NCBI RefSeq assembly: GCF_001465795.2
Contig: NZ_CP013659.2
Coordinates: 1,816,501-1,880,500, forward strand
Direction: 5' to 3'
Length of the DNA: 64,000 nucleotides
Origin: Planococcus rifietoensis
GTDB lineage: Bacteria > Bacillota > Bacilli > Bacillales_A > Planococcaceae
Every line of letters starts with the position of its first letter. Position 1 is the first letter of the stretch. The notes under the pieces were generated by a model, which was not told the origin of the DNA, searched no databases, and saw only the letters and a list, made by a program, of their open reading frames with translations. Position numbers and translations under genes: made by a program. Of the stretch, positions 35,949 through 46,200 are shown in pieces.

Positions 35949-36875
35949 TCATTGCCCATTATGTCTGTAATACGCCATATCTTTGCGGTCCTGCAAAACT
36001 TTAGCGGTGATTTCATCGGCATTGGCTGTTTCATTTTTGAGCCATTCATGGAAAACTAACCAAATGAACACAGTAAATACCAATTCCTGGATAATTTTCA
36101 TTGTGATGCCGCCGGTGCGTTGGTCTTCGATCAGCGACATATTCGTGAAGAGTTCAGGGCCTGACAAGTTAAGCTGTGCCAGTGTCCCTGCAGGCACGCA
36201 TAGAGCCATCGCCTGCATCCATGCTTCACCATCTGAATACGTTGCATAAAACGGTGTCGTGCTGAAAATGATCAAGGCACAAGCTGGCGTCATCAAAACG
36301 CTCAAGCCGAATAAATAGCCCAATTTCTTCAGTCCGTGGAATTTGTGCATGCCTTCAAGATTGTTGACCACAGGCCACCAGTAAAGCAGTGCCGACACGA
36401 ACAGCAAGGTGCTGACGATGCTATGAATCAGCATGTCTTGCTTGACGAAATCGAAGACAAGCGGCAAATGGTAAACGGAGAAGAATAAACTGAATAGCAG
36501 CAAGGCAATCAATGGTTTAGTGAAGAACATGAACAGAGGGTTGATAATTGGCAACTCGATGAACGCCCGCCAAATATAAGAAGGAATCCCCATGATCACA
36601 AGCGGGGCAGCCAATAGCAAGAGCAGCGCCATCTGAACCATATGCATCGTCAACGTGATGTGTCCAAGCAAATCGACCGGCGAGCCTTTCAAGATGTAGA
36701 TCAAGGCCATCCCTGACACGAAGAGCAGGGCCTGCTTGGTTTGAAGCGGTTCACTATCAGTGAATTTATGTCTCCACTTTGTGGTGACTAGAAAATATAA
36801 AAGCGTAATCAGTACGAGAAATCCAAAATACCAGGGGCTCCATAACGCCTCGAAGCCGAAAATGCTGATTGGCAT
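35949..36875 (-). CDS. ctaG: Cytochrome c oxidase assembly factor CtaG (caa3_CtaG)
   Basis: 308-aa polytopic membrane protein of the caa3_CtaG family, needed for assembly of the caa3 oxidase in B. subtilis. About seven helices; conserved features include WSPWYFG, the HITLTMHMVQM histidine-rich helix and the VYHLPLVFDF segment. The start is ATG 36875 with a strong AGGAGGT; the open frame extends upstream but runs through the promoter. It has its own good promoter, since a terminator separates it from ctaF. Confidence 0.92.
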   Translation of the reverse strand: MPISIFGFEALWSPWYFGFLVLITLLYFLVTTKWRHKFTDSEPLQTKQALLFVSGMALIYILKGSPVDLLGHITLTMHMVQMALLLLLAAPLVIMGIPSYIWRAFIELPIINPLFMFFTKPLIALLLFSLFFSVYHLPLVFDFVKQDMLIHSIVSTLLFVSALLYWWPVVNNLEGMHKFHGLKKLGYLFGLSVLMTPACALIIFSTTPFYATYSDGEAWMQAMALCVPAGTLAQLNLSGPELFTNMSLIEDQRTGGITMKIIQELVFTVFIWLVFHEWLKNETANADEITAKVLQDRKDMAYYRHNGQ

Positions 36876-36909
36876 TAGACCGTACCTCCTTTTTTCCTTA
36901 AGTACCCTC

Positions 36910-36938
36910 ATTATATAGGTGATGCCTTGCCATATCAA
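36910..36938 (-). promoter_or_regulatory. Sigma-A promoter of ctaG-ctaM
   Basis: TTGATA (36938-36933), 17-bp spacer, TATAAT (36915-36910) on the minus strand, about 35 bp before ctaG. Confidence 0.82.
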
Positions 36939-36982
36939 TGAACGAATCATGACATTTGCGAGCCGACACAATGCATCCACAT

Positions 36983-37019
36983 AAAAAAACTCCGGACTTT
37001 TTACAGTCCGGAGTTTTTT
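36983..37019 (-). terminator. Terminator after ctaF
   Basis: A 15-bp perfect stem (36984-36998 with 37005-37019) with A/T tails, right after the ctaF stop. It splits ctaB-F from ctaG-M. Confidence 0.9.
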
Positions 37020-37023
37020 AAGT

Positions 37024-37356
37024 TTACCACCAAACGATGGTGACCATCGTAAGAACGATAGTGAATGCGACAAAGATGCCGCTGAACATGAAGAATGCCA
37101 TCATGCCGTGGCCTTTATTGCTCATGTGCATGAAATTATAAAGCTGGAGCACGACTTGAATTGCAGCCAATAGCAAGATAATCGGCACGATCAAGTAATT
37201 CGAAAAATCTGCTGCTACTACAGTGAATGCGATTAGCGTCAAGAAAATCATCATAGCGAATGATGTCAACTGGCTGCGCATCTCGGTAGCACGTTTTCTC
37301 TTGATAAATTCAAATTCTGCTCTGGATCTGTGAATATCGTGAGTATCGTGTGCCAT
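37024..37356 (-). CDS. ctaF: Cytochrome aa3/caa3 oxidase subunit IV
   Basis: 110-aa subunit IV (COX4_pro family) with three membrane helices (about 30-50, 54-74 and 85-107), the NFMHMSNKGHG loop between the last two, and a charged N-terminus. It is an accessory subunit stabilising the heme-copper oxidase. It starts 1 bp after ctaE and closes the ctaBCDEF run. Confidence 0.93.
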   Translation of the reverse strand: MAHDTHDIHRSRAEFEFIKRKRATEMRSQLTSFAMMIFLTLIAFTVVAADFSNYLIVPIILLLAAIQVVLQLYNFMHMSNKGHGMMAFFMFSGIFVAFTIVLTMVTIVWW

Positions 37357-37357
37357 A

Positions 37358-37984
37358 TTAACCGATCACTCCCATCAAGTAGACTACAGTGAAGATGAAC
37401 ACCCATACTACGTCAATGAAATGCCAATAAAGAGCGGCAAGATAGAACTTCGGTGCATTGTACATGTTCAAGCCGCGTTTAGCGTTACGGAGCATCAACG
37501 CGATGAACCAGCTAAGCCCGAAGACAACGTGCGCCCCGTGAGTTCCGACTAAAGTATAGAATGCGGAACTAAAGGCACTATTGGTATAGCCAAAACCGAG
37601 GTGGACATAATGGTTAAACTCATAAATCTCCAAGCCTAGGAACGCAAGCCCCAATAGCACGGTAATTCCTAGCCATGCCTGCATTGCCTTGAAATTATGA
37701 TTCTTCATATGATACATCGCGTAAACACTAGTCAACGAAGATGTCAAAAGAATCATTGTCATGGCAAAAACAAGCGGCAGTTCGAACAAGCCGGAAGCGG
37801 AAAATTCCATTCCGCTTGGGCCTTTATCTTTCAACGCAAGATAAGTTGCGAAGAGAGAGGCGAAGGTGACGGTCTCAGCTGCAAGAAGCAACCAGAAACC
37901 AACGAACTTGTTCTTCCCTTCTAGCGTCGCCGTTTCAGGATGATCGGGCCAAGTTTGTGGGGTATATCGTTTATTTAAGTCCAC
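37358..37984 (-). CDS. ctaE: Cytochrome c oxidase subunit III
   Basis: 208-aa subunit III with five membrane helices typical of Bacillus caa3/aa3 oxidases. Motifs: LAAETVTFASLFATYLAL, LVGTHGAHVVFGLSWF and YWHFIDVVWVFIF (the conserved HxxDxxW end). The start used is GTG 37984 because AAGGAGG lies 8 nt upstream; it overlaps the ctaD 3' end by 14 bp. The open frame extends further upstream within ctaD but is unsupported. Confidence 0.95.
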   Translation of the reverse strand: MDLNKRYTPQTWPDHPETATLEGKNKFVGFWLLLAAETVTFASLFATYLALKDKGPSGMEFSASGLFELPLVFAMTMILLTSSLTSVYAMYHMKNHNFKAMQAWLGITVLLGLAFLGLEIYEFNHYVHLGFGYTNSAFSSAFYTLVGTHGAHVVFGLSWFIALMLRNAKRGLNMYNAPKFYLAALYWHFIDVVWVFIFTVVYLMGVIG

Positions 37985-39884
37985 CTTTTTTGCCTCCTTC
38001 CAGCGCTCTTGCTTCTCTTTGAATGCGTTCGTTATCCGCAATCAATTCTTCTTTTGTTACATGGAAACCAAGGTCATCTTTCAAAGAACGCACGAGCATT
38101 GAACCAAATGTGATCGCAAGACCGCCGATCAATACAGGAAGCGCCCATGCATGCCCATCCATATGGTACATTGCGCCAAACGCTGCAATGAACATGCCAA
38201 GTGAGATGACGAAAGGAATGAATGATCCGTTCGGCATGTGGATATCGCCGAGTGGCTCAGCATAGACCATGCCTTCTTTATTGCCTTCCATTTTCTCGAT
38301 CCAATACGGATCAAGTCCACGGACAAGCGGTGTTTGTGCAAAGTTATAGAATGGCGGTGGTGATGGGATTGCCCATTCAAGCGTACGTCCGTCGCCCCAT
38401 GGGTCGTTGCCGACGCGTTCGCCTTTCATTACTGTCATAACAACGTTGACGAGGAGGATAAGAACTCCGATCGCCATCAACAAGGCACCAGCCGAGCTGA
38501 TTGCGTTGAATAGATCCCAGCCTTGGTCAGCTCCGAACGTGTAAACACGGCGTGGCATACCCATGAGGCCAAGGAAATGCTGAATAAAGAATGTCAAATG
38601 GAATCCGATGAAGAAGAACCAGAATGTCCATTTTCCAAGTTTTTCGCTCAACATTGTACCGAACATTTTCGGCCAGTACAAATGCGTACCTGCCAAAATT
38701 GCGAGCACAACACCACCAACGATTACGTAGTGGAAGTGGGCGACGATAAAGTAAGAATCGTGCAGCTGGTAATCAAGCGGCGCAATTGCCTGCATAACGC
38801 CTGTTACCCCACCAGCTACGAATGACGGGATAAACGCAACTGCGTAGATCATCGGCACTGTGAAGGAAATGTTTCCTCCCCAGATCGTAAGTAGCCAGTT
38901 AAAGATTTTGATCCCTGTCGGAACTGCGATGATCATCGTTGCAAGGGCGAAGACCGCGTTTGCTGTCGGTCCAAGACCAACTGTAAACATGTGGTGAGCC
39001 CAAACCATGAATCCGTAGAAACCGATCAGGATTGTTGCAAAGACCAATGCCGTGTAACCGAATAGGCGTTTGCGGGAGAAAATTGCAAAGATTTCAGAGA
39101 AAATACCAAATGCTGGCAAAATCAAGATGTAAACTTCCGGGTGACCGAAGATCCAGAAGAAATGCTCCCAAATGATCGTGTTACCACCCATTTGTACATC
39201 AAAGAAATTAGCCCCGAACAAACGGTCGAATACCATGAAGAAGATACCGACAGTCAGTGGAGGGAATGCCAAGAGAATCAACGCAGACGCTACGAAAGTC
39301 GTCCAAGTGAAAAGCGGCATTCTCATATACGTCATACCCGGAGCACGCATATTGATGATCGTAACAAGGAAGTTAATCCCCGCGATCAAGGTACCGAAAC
39401 CGGATATCGTCAAACCGAGTGAGTAAAAATCGATTCCGTGGCCTTCAGATTCAAGTGCCAAAGAAGCATAGTTTGTCCATCCTGCATCCGGTGCTCCACC
39501 CAAGAACCAAGAAAGGTTTAGGAAGATACCACCGAAGAAGAATAGCCAGAACCCAAGTGAGTTCAAGAAAGGAAACGCCACATCACGCGCACCGATTTGC
39601 AAAGGTGAGACGGCGTTCATGAATGCCAAGAGAATCGGCATCGCCGCAAGGAAGATCATGGTCGTTCCGTGCATCGTTAAAACTTCGTTATACGTTCCGG
39701 CGCTGAGGAAATCGTTTCCGGCTTTCATAAGCTGAATCCGGATCATCATCGCTTCTACGCCGCCGACTAGGAAGAAAAATCCGCCGGAGATCAAGTAGAG
39801 GATCGCGATTTTCTTATGGTCTACTGTTGTTAAGTAGTCCCATATTGTAGCGCCGAAACCCTTTTTCTGAGAGTTAGAACTCAC
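37971..39884 (-). CDS. ctaD: Cytochrome c oxidase subunit I (heme-copper catalytic subunit)
   Basis: Catalytic subunit of the aa3/caa3 oxidase, reducing O2 to water and pumping protons. 637 aa with about 13-14 helices. Heme a ligand in VLTMHGTTMIF; CuB/active-site HPEVY in FWIFGHPEVYILILPAFG; the WAHHMF His pair; heme ligands in SYFIVAHFHYVIVGG. The D-channel and K-channel regions look normal. The start is GTG 39884 with AGGAGG 9 nt upstream. It follows ctaC by 25 bp. Confidence 0.97.
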   Translation of the reverse strand: MSSNSQKKGFGATIWDYLTTVDHKKIAILYLISGGFFFLVGGVEAMMIRIQLMKAGNDFLSAGTYNEVLTMHGTTMIFLAAMPILLAFMNAVSPLQIGARDVAFPFLNSLGFWLFFFGGIFLNLSWFLGGAPDAGWTNYASLALESEGHGIDFYSLGLTISGFGTLIAGINFLVTIINMRAPGMTYMRMPLFTWTTFVASALILLAFPPLTVGIFFMVFDRLFGANFFDVQMGGNTIIWEHFFWIFGHPEVYILILPAFGIFSEIFAIFSRKRLFGYTALVFATILIGFYGFMVWAHHMFTVGLGPTANAVFALATMIIAVPTGIKIFNWLLTIWGGNISFTVPMIYAVAFIPSFVAGGVTGVMQAIAPLDYQLHDSYFIVAHFHYVIVGGVVLAILAGTHLYWPKMFGTMLSEKLGKWTFWFFFIGFHLTFFIQHFLGLMGMPRRVYTFGADQGWDLFNAISSAGALLMAIGVLILLVNVVMTVMKGERVGNDPWGDGRTLEWAIPSPPPFYNFAQTPLVRGLDPYWIEKMEGNKEGMVYAEPLGDIHMPNGSFIPFVISLGMFIAAFGAMYHMDGHAWALPVLIGGLAITFGSMLVRSLKDDLGFHVTKEELIADNERIQREARALEGGKKGGLK

Positions 39885-39909
39885 AATAGTTTACCTCCTT
39901 TTTTAACTT

Positions 39910-41001
39910 TTACTCTTCAACTTTCAAGCCCATCAAGTATGCAGCAAGTGCATTAAGCTCTTGATCGGAAAGTTCTTCGCCATTATTTAGTGAAGCTGCT
40001 TCAGGCATCAAATTGCCTGGCTTGTATTGCTGAGGATCAGCAATCCAGTTTTTCAATGTTTCTTCATCATGTTCCATGAAGCCGGCGATTGTCGTACGGT
40101 CGCCGAAAGTCGTTAAGTTAGGACCTTGACCTGTAGCAGCGCCAGCACTGTTGACAGCGTGGCATGCAATACAACCTAAACCATCTTGGCCAAATAGTTC
40201 TTCACCCTCTTGAGCAAGTGTTTCTGTAGGCGCAGCTTGTTCTTCCTGCATTGCAGCTACCCAAGCATCAAAGTCTTCGCGGTTAAGCGTTTTGACTTTG
40301 AAATCCATCAAAGCGTGGGAAGGTCCGCAAAGCTCGGCACATTTACCGAAGTAAACGCCTTCTTCAAGTTCTGAAGATTCTTTATCGAATTCCAAATAGA
40401 AGGTATTGACGTTTTCAGGGTTGACGTCGAGCTTACCGCCAACAGAAGGAATCCAGAACGAGTGCTTAACGTCTGCAGCAATCAAATTGAAGTAGACGCG
40501 CTCGCCAGTCGGGACGACCAGTTCCTGTGCAGTGCGAATTTCCTGTTCAGGGTACTCGAATTCCCACCAGTAAAGTTTACCGGTTACGTTGACTGTCAAG
40601 TTTTCAGCCACGCCGTCTTCATCCTGTGCGTCCATCGCCGTGACATCAGCCAGGTCGAATGTTGAGTAGACCGTCGGAACAGCGAGGATCAAAAGCAGGA
40701 CGATCGGAATTGCTGTCCAGATAAACTCAAGACGCGCGCTCCCTTCGACTTGTTCAGGGATCATATCCTCCCCTACTTTTGAACGGCGGAATTTCACAAT
40801 TGCCAATACATAGATGATAGTGACGACGACGATAACGAACAACATGACAATGGATGACAAAATCAGCAAGTTAAACTGATCTTGTGCAACCTTACCAGCC
40901 GGTATCAGCGTCGAGATCTCTTCGCGCCCGCAGCCTGAAAGAAAAACAAGCAATGCGGTCATCAAGGCGAAAAGGCGCCATTTCTTAGGTCCTTTCATCA
41001 T
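39910..41001 (-). CDS. ctaC: Cytochrome c oxidase subunit II with fused cytochrome c domain (caa3 type)
   Basis: 363-aa lipoprotein subunit II. Signal peptide with lipobox LLVFLSGC (residues about 17-24), two membrane helices, a CuA domain (KHSFWIPSVGG, then CAELCGPSHALMDF holding the two Cys, His and Met ligands), and a C-terminal cytochrome c domain with heme site CIACH and distal Met in PGNLMPEA. The fusion identifies a caa3-type oxidase, which takes electrons directly through its own heme c. It lies between ctaB and ctaD. Confidence 0.96.
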   Translation of the reverse strand: MMKGPKKWRLFALMTALLVFLSGCGREEISTLIPAGKVAQDQFNLLILSSIVMLFVIVVVTIIYVLAIVKFRRSKVGEDMIPEQVEGSARLEFIWTAIPIVLLLILAVPTVYSTFDLADVTAMDAQDEDGVAENLTVNVTGKLYWWEFEYPEQEIRTAQELVVPTGERVYFNLIAADVKHSFWIPSVGGKLDVNPENVNTFYLEFDKESSELEEGVYFGKCAELCGPSHALMDFKVKTLNREDFDAWVAAMQEEQAAPTETLAQEGEELFGQDGLGCIACHAVNSAGAATGQGPNLTTFGDRTTIAGFMEHDEETLKNWIADPQQYKPGNLMPEAASLNNGEELSDQELNALAAYLMGLKVEE

Positions 41002-41056
41002 AGCTTTTCATACCCCTCTCTGAATAAAATGTTTTACAATTAAGTAAAAGAGAAAT

Positions 41057-41974
41057 TTAGACGAATACGGCGAAAATGATCATCGATACAAATAGAATCG
41101 TCATATAGTTCAACGAATAGATGAACATTTTCTTCGCCCATTTCAAATCATCAGCTGCTTTGAAGCCTTGGATTGCAAGAACAAGCCATCCGATATTCAA
41201 CGCTGTAGCTAAGATGATGAAGCCTATCCCTAGTTCCATAAGCAGGAACGGCAGCGGGAAAAGCAGTAAAACCCATGCAAGCATCGATTTTTTTGTCCGA
41301 TGGAATCCTTTGACCACCGGTAGCATCGGAATATTTGCAGCCCGATACTCTTCCGTCCGTTTCATGGCAAGCGCATAAAAATGCGGCGGCTGCCAGATGA
41401 ACATAATCAGAAACAGCGCCCATGCGCCCATACCGAGCGCCGGCTCCACCGCAGCCCAGCCGATTAGCGGCGGGATTGCGCCGGAAATGCTGCCGACGAT
41501 CGTGTTGCCGACATGCCGTCTCTTCGACCACATCGAATAGAGAACAACATAAGCCAAGATGCCGGCGATTCCAAACAGACCTGCTGAAACAGAAGCGGAA
41601 AACAAAAAGAGTTCGCCTATAACGATGAAAGAAATGGCGAGTGCCAAGACAGCGGATGGCTTGAACCTGCCCGTAACTGTCGGGCGGGCTCTCTTGCTGG
41701 CCATCAATGGGTCAATATCTGTGTCGATATAATTATTCATCGCCGCAGACCCCGCAATGATCAATGCCGAACCGACGATCGTGTAGACGAGAATGTCCAT
41801 GTGATCAAGGAAATTCTTATCCGAAAACTGGAAAGCGAGCCACAGTCCCGTAAAGACGGTAATTAAATTGGAATTGACAATCCCAATCTTAATAAGTGCC
41901 AGAAAATCTTTAGTGAACGTGCTCGATTCTACAGCATCGGTCGGTTCTGCAGACAAAGACCGGCCGTTTGACAT
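41057..41974 (-). CDS. ctaB: Protoheme IX farnesyltransferase (heme O synthase)
   Basis: UbiA-family prenyltransferase turning heme B into heme O. 305 aa with about eight to nine helices. First Asp-rich motif MNNYIDTDIDPLMASKRARP with TVTGR after it; second loop with WSKRRHVGNTIVGSISGAIPP and FIWQPPHFYALAM. The start is ATG 41974 with GGAGGG upstream; ten further in-frame codons are not conserved. First gene of the minus-strand cta run, divergent from ctaA, so both heme A steps flank one intergenic region. Confidence 0.96.
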   Translation of the reverse strand: MSNGRSLSAEPTDAVESSTFTKDFLALIKIGIVNSNLITVFTGLWLAFQFSDKNFLDHMDILVYTIVGSALIIAGSAAMNNYIDTDIDPLMASKRARPTVTGRFKPSAVLALAISFIVIGELFLFSASVSAGLFGIAGILAYVVLYSMWSKRRHVGNTIVGSISGAIPPLIGWAAVEPALGMGAWALFLIMFIWQPPHFYALAMKRTEEYRAANIPMLPVVKGFHRTKKSMLAWVLLLFPLPFLLMELGIGFIILATALNIGWLVLAIQGFKAADDLKWAKKMFIYSLNYMTILFVSMIIFAVFV

Positions 41975-42321
41975 ATAACTCCCTCCTTTCAAAGTTGTAA
42001 GCATATTCCGCTAACCATAACTATATCTAAATTCCAGCTTCTTTTCTACATATTACTGAAATTTCCTGATATAAAGTGATGATTTCACGCAATTGGTCTT
42101 ACAAATATTCATCTCTAATCATACAGTAGCCCCCTCGTTATTTTAAGATAGAAAAAACGCTGTTTTTGAACAGTTTGTGAAGGTCGCAATTATTATGTCC
42201 AATTCTTGAAAGTTTGGGCGAACGCCCATTTCTCGTTGTATTTTAAACGCAGTTTCGCTATCATCGAGTATGCAGGTTATCGTTAACGCTAAAAGTTTTT
42301 CTAAAAAAAGTAGGTGGCATT
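41975..42321. other. ctaB-ctaA divergent intergenic region
   Basis: 347 bp without a gene. It contains the ctaA promoter (42236-42264) and a perfect 6-bp-arm hairpin TGGGCG-AA-CGCCCA (around 42214-42228) about 10 bp upstream of the ctaA -35. A short GTTAAC-centred palindrome near 42282 lies in the ctaA leader. AT-rich sequence before ctaB has no convincing promoter hexamer pair that I can defend. Confidence 0.6.
42236..42264 (+). promoter_or_regulatory. Promoter of ctaA
   Basis: TTGTAT (42236-42241), 17-bp spacer, TATCAT (42259-42264) on the plus strand, about 57 bp before the ctaA start. Confidence 0.65.
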
Positions 42322-43239
42322 TTGAAAAGCAACATTTATATAAAAATATTCGGGGTTCTTGCGTCTGTCGGCATGCTGCTCATCCTCCTCGGCGGAGCTC
42401 TAGTGACCAAGACCGACAGTGGCATGGGCTGCGGCCGCAACTGGCCGGACTGCAACGGCAATTTGATTCCGCGCGAAATCACTCCTGAAGTGCTGATCGA
42501 GTTCTCCCACCGCCTGGTGACGGGCGTGGTCGGAATTTTGATTGTGGTGTTAGCTGTATGGGCTTGGCGCAAGTTCGGCCATGTGCGGGAAACGAAGTTC
42601 CTCGCCTTTATGGCTGTCTTCTTCCTCGTGCTGCAAGCATTGATAGGGGCTGCGCAAGTTCTATGGGGCCAAGGCGATTTCATCCTCGCGCTCCACTTCG
42701 GGATCTCCCTCCTGTCGTTTGCCGCTGTCCTGCTGTTGACCTTGCTGATCTTTGAAGTGGATCGCAAGTTCGATGCGGATCGTGTGCAAATCGGCCGCAC
42801 GCTGAAATTCCATACGCTCGGCGTTGCGCTGTACTCTTACGTTGTCGTCTACACCGGCGCTCTTGTGCGCCATACAGAATCGAGCTTGATCTGTTCCGAC
42901 TGGCCTTTGTGCCGCAACGACCAGTTCGCGCTGCCAAGCAATATGTATGAATGGGTTCAGATGGGCCATCGCTTTGCAGCTGCGCTCATCGTCATCTGGA
43001 TTGGCGTGATTGCACTCCATGCGTATCGTCATTACCGCGACCAGCGAGTCATCTATTGGGGCTGGCTCATCGCCTTTACGATCGTGCTTCTCCAAGCGAC
43101 GTCCGGAATGCTCGTCGTCTTGACGAAGTTGAATCTGGCGGTGGCCTTGCTCCACTCCTTGCTCATCTCGATGCTTTTCGGATTGTTATGTTATATGGTC
43201 CTTCTCGTATCCAGAAGCAAGTTCATCAAATCCAAATAA
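42322..43239 (+). CDS. ctaA: Heme A synthase CtaA
   Basis: Membrane enzyme oxidising the C8 methyl of heme O to make heme A. 305 aa, eight helices. It keeps the paired-cysteine loops of the Bacillus type (GMGCGRNWPDC and SLICSDWPLC), glutamate-histidine EFSHRLVTG, and the later histidines in HTLGVAL, MGHRFAAA and LLHSLL. The start is TTG 42322 with AGGTGG upstream; the N-terminus then matches the family. It is divergent from ctaB and convergent with pyc through a shared terminator. Confidence 0.95.
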   Translation: MKSNIYIKIFGVLASVGMLLILLGGALVTKTDSGMGCGRNWPDCNGNLIPREITPEVLIEFSHRLVTGVVGILIVVLAVWAWRKFGHVRETKFLAFMAVFFLVLQALIGAAQVLWGQGDFILALHFGISLLSFAAVLLLTLLIFEVDRKFDADRVQIGRTLKFHTLGVALYSYVVVYTGALVRHTESSLICSDWPLCRNDQFALPSNMYEWVQMGHRFAAALIVIWIGVIALHAYRHYRDQRVIYWGWLIAFTIVLLQATSGMLVVLTKLNLAVALLHSLLISMLFGLLCYMVLLVSRSKFIKSK

Positions 43240-43271
43240 AAAAATCCGGTGCGAATTCGCACCGGATTTTT
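43238..43271. terminator. Bidirectional terminator between ctaA and pyc
   Basis: Perfect palindromic stem AATCCGGTGC...GCACCGGATT around GAATTC, with A- and T-runs outside (43238-43271). Confidence 0.92.
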
Positions 43272-43276
43272 TTTAT

Positions 43277-46200
43277 TTATTTTGATTCCATTTCAATAAG
43301 CAGATCGCCTGTCGAAATGCCGTCGCCGGCTGTTACATAGATTTCCTGGATCGTGCCGTCAAATGGTGCTTGGACAGTTGTCTCCATCTTCATTGCTTCC
43401 GTGACCAAAAGATGGTCGCCACGTTTTACTTTCAGCCCTTTTTCACCGACTACTTTCAGGACAGTGCCAGGCATTGTCGCTGCAATATGATTTTCTTTTG
43501 TCGGGTCGGCTTTCGGTTTAGCTGCTGAATCGGTTTCAACCGTCATATCCTGAATGCTGATCTCACGCGGTTGGCCGTTCAATTCGAAATAGATGATGCG
43601 CGTCCCGTCTTTTTGCGGTTCGCCGATGGACACCAGTTTGATCATCAAGGTCTTGCCTTTTTCGATCTCGACTTCGATTTCTTCGCTGAGACGCATGCCA
43701 TAGAGGAAGGTTAAGGTATCAAGGACTGATACATCCCCAAAGGTCTGGTTCGTCAGGCTATACTCTTCGAATACTTTCGGGTACAACGCATAGGCCAGCA
43801 CTTCGTGGCTTGTGACCGGGCGCTCTAGGCGTTTGAACAGCGTCTCGCGGATTGCGTCAAAGTCAGCCGGTTCGAGCAGTTCACCTGGACGCACCGTAAT
43901 CGGCTCGCGTTCTTTCAAGATCACTTTTTGCAATTCTTTCGGGAAGCCGCCGTGCGGTTGGCCGATATAACCTTCGAAGAACTCGATGACCGATTCAGGG
44001 AAATCGATATTCTCTCCACGTGTCAACACTGTTTTTTCATCCAATTCGTTCTGGACCATGAACAAAGCCATGTCCCCTACGACTTTCGATGACGGTGTAA
44101 CTTTCACGACATCGCCGAACAACATGTTGACGCGGGAATACATTTCTTTCACTTCTTCCCAGCGCATGCCGAGACCGACCGCTTTTGCCTGCTGCTGCAG
44201 GTTGCTGTACTGCCCGCCTGGCATTTCGTGGACGTAAATCTCGGAATGCGGGCTGTTCATGCCGCTCTCGAAATCACTGTAATACTTGCGCACATCTTCC
44301 CAGTAATGGGACATGGTCTCAAGAGACTCGATATCTGCTCTGATTTTCCGCTTGCCGCCGCTCATCGCATAGTACAGCGAGTTGGCGCTTGGCTGCGACG
44401 TGAGCCCGGCCATAGTGCCAAGGGCAGTATCAACGATATCGACACCTGCTTCAATCGCTTTGGAATAAAGGTAGATGCCGTTTCCGCTCGTATCATGCGT
44501 GTGCAAATGAATTGGCAAGGAGACCGTATCCTTCAGTTCAGAAACGAGCCGGTATGCAGCTTCCGGCTTCAATAGGCCAGCCATGTCTTTGATCGCGAGA
44601 ATATGCGCGCCTGCCGCTTCCAGCTCTTTCGCCATATCCTTATAGTATTGAACCGTGTATTTATCACGGCTCGGGTCAAGAATGTCTCCTGTATAGCAAA
44701 TCGCTGCTTCTGCAACTTTGCCGGAATTGCGGACTTCATCGATGGCAACTTCCATCCCTTTAATCCAGTTGAGGCTATCGAAAATACGGAATACGTCGAT
44801 TCCAGCTTCAGCCGATGTCCGGGCAAACTCGCGGATGACATTATCCGGGTAGTTTTTATAGCCGACCGCATTCGCTCCACGGAACAACATCTGGAACAAG
44901 ACGTTCGGAATGTCTTCACGCAATTTGATGAGGCGCTGCCATGGGTCTTCCTTCAGGAAGCGATATGACACATCAAATGTCGCCCCACCCCACATCTCCA
45001 TCGAGAACAAATCGCTTTGGAGCCGGGCTGTTTCTTTTGCCACCGCAAACATATCGTGAGAACGCATGCGCGTGGCAAGCAGCGATTGATGGGCATCGCG
45101 TAGAGTCGTATCCGTGAGCAGCACATCCTCTTGCTCAAGTATCCACTTCGTCAATCCTTCCGGGCCACGCTCATCGAGAATCTGTTTTGTGCCTTGTGGA
45201 ACTTCCGTGATGATGTCGATTTCCGGTTTACGCGGAGCGGCATGGATCGGTTTCTTTTTCTTCTCGATTCCCGGGAAGCCATTTACCGTCACATTGCCGA
45301 TATAGCTAAGCAGCTTTGTTCCACGGTCTTGGCGCACAGGGAATTTGAACAATTCTGGTGTACTGTCGATAAAGCTCGTATCAAAATCCCCATTGATGAA
45401 ATTTTGATGTTTTACCACATTTTCAAGAAACGGGATATTCGTTTTGATGCCGCGGATACGGAATTCCTGCAAGTTGCGGTCCATTTTCGCTGCTGCTTCT
45501 TTGAACGTTGTTGCCCAAGTGGACACTTTAACGAGCAATGAATCGTAATACGGGGAAATGACCGCTCCCTGGAAACCATTTCCAGCATCCAGGCGTACGC
45601 CAAATCCGCCGCCTGAACGGTAGACCATCAGTTTTCCGGCATCTGGCATGAAATCGTTCAATGGATCTTCAGTCGTCACACGCGATTGAATGGCGAATCC
45701 GAACAATGGAATGTCTTCTTGTTTCGGGATGGCGATCGTTTCGCTATGCAGCATATGCCCGCGGGCAATATGGATCTGCGCATGGACGATATCGATGCCT
45801 GTAACCATTTCAGTGATCGTGTGTTCAACTTGGATGCGGGGGTTTACTTCGATAAAGTAAAATTCATCTCCCGCCACCAGGAATTCAACTGTCCCGGCAT
45901 TTATGTAATCGATGTTTTTCATTAACTTAACGGCAGCGTCGCAAATTTCGTTGCGCAATTCATTGCTGATCGAGTTGGATGGGGCGATTTCCACGACTTT
46001 CTGGTGGCGCCGCTGAATGGAGCAGTCACGTTCATACAGATGGACGACATTGCCTTCTGCATCGCCAAGGATCTGCACTTCGATGTGCTTCGGTTTGTCT
46101 ACAAATTTTTCCACATACATCTCGTCGGAACCGAAAGCAGCTTTTGCTTCGGATTTCGCACGTTCGTAAGACGATGCCAGTTCACTGGCGTCTTTGACGA

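Noticed and set aside
36876..37073. 66-codon N-terminal extension of CtaG
   Set aside because: The extension runs through the ctaF terminator and the ctaG promoter; the strong AGGAGGT precedes ATG 36875.
42080..42200. ctaB promoter in the AT-rich divergent spacer
   Set aside because: Several -10-like hexamers occur on the minus strand, but none has a credible -35 at 16-18 bp, so I did not annotate one.
42661..43155. 164-codon minus-strand frame inside ctaA
   Set aside because: It is antisense to a clear CtaA with all cysteine and histidine motifs; no start context or homology supports it.
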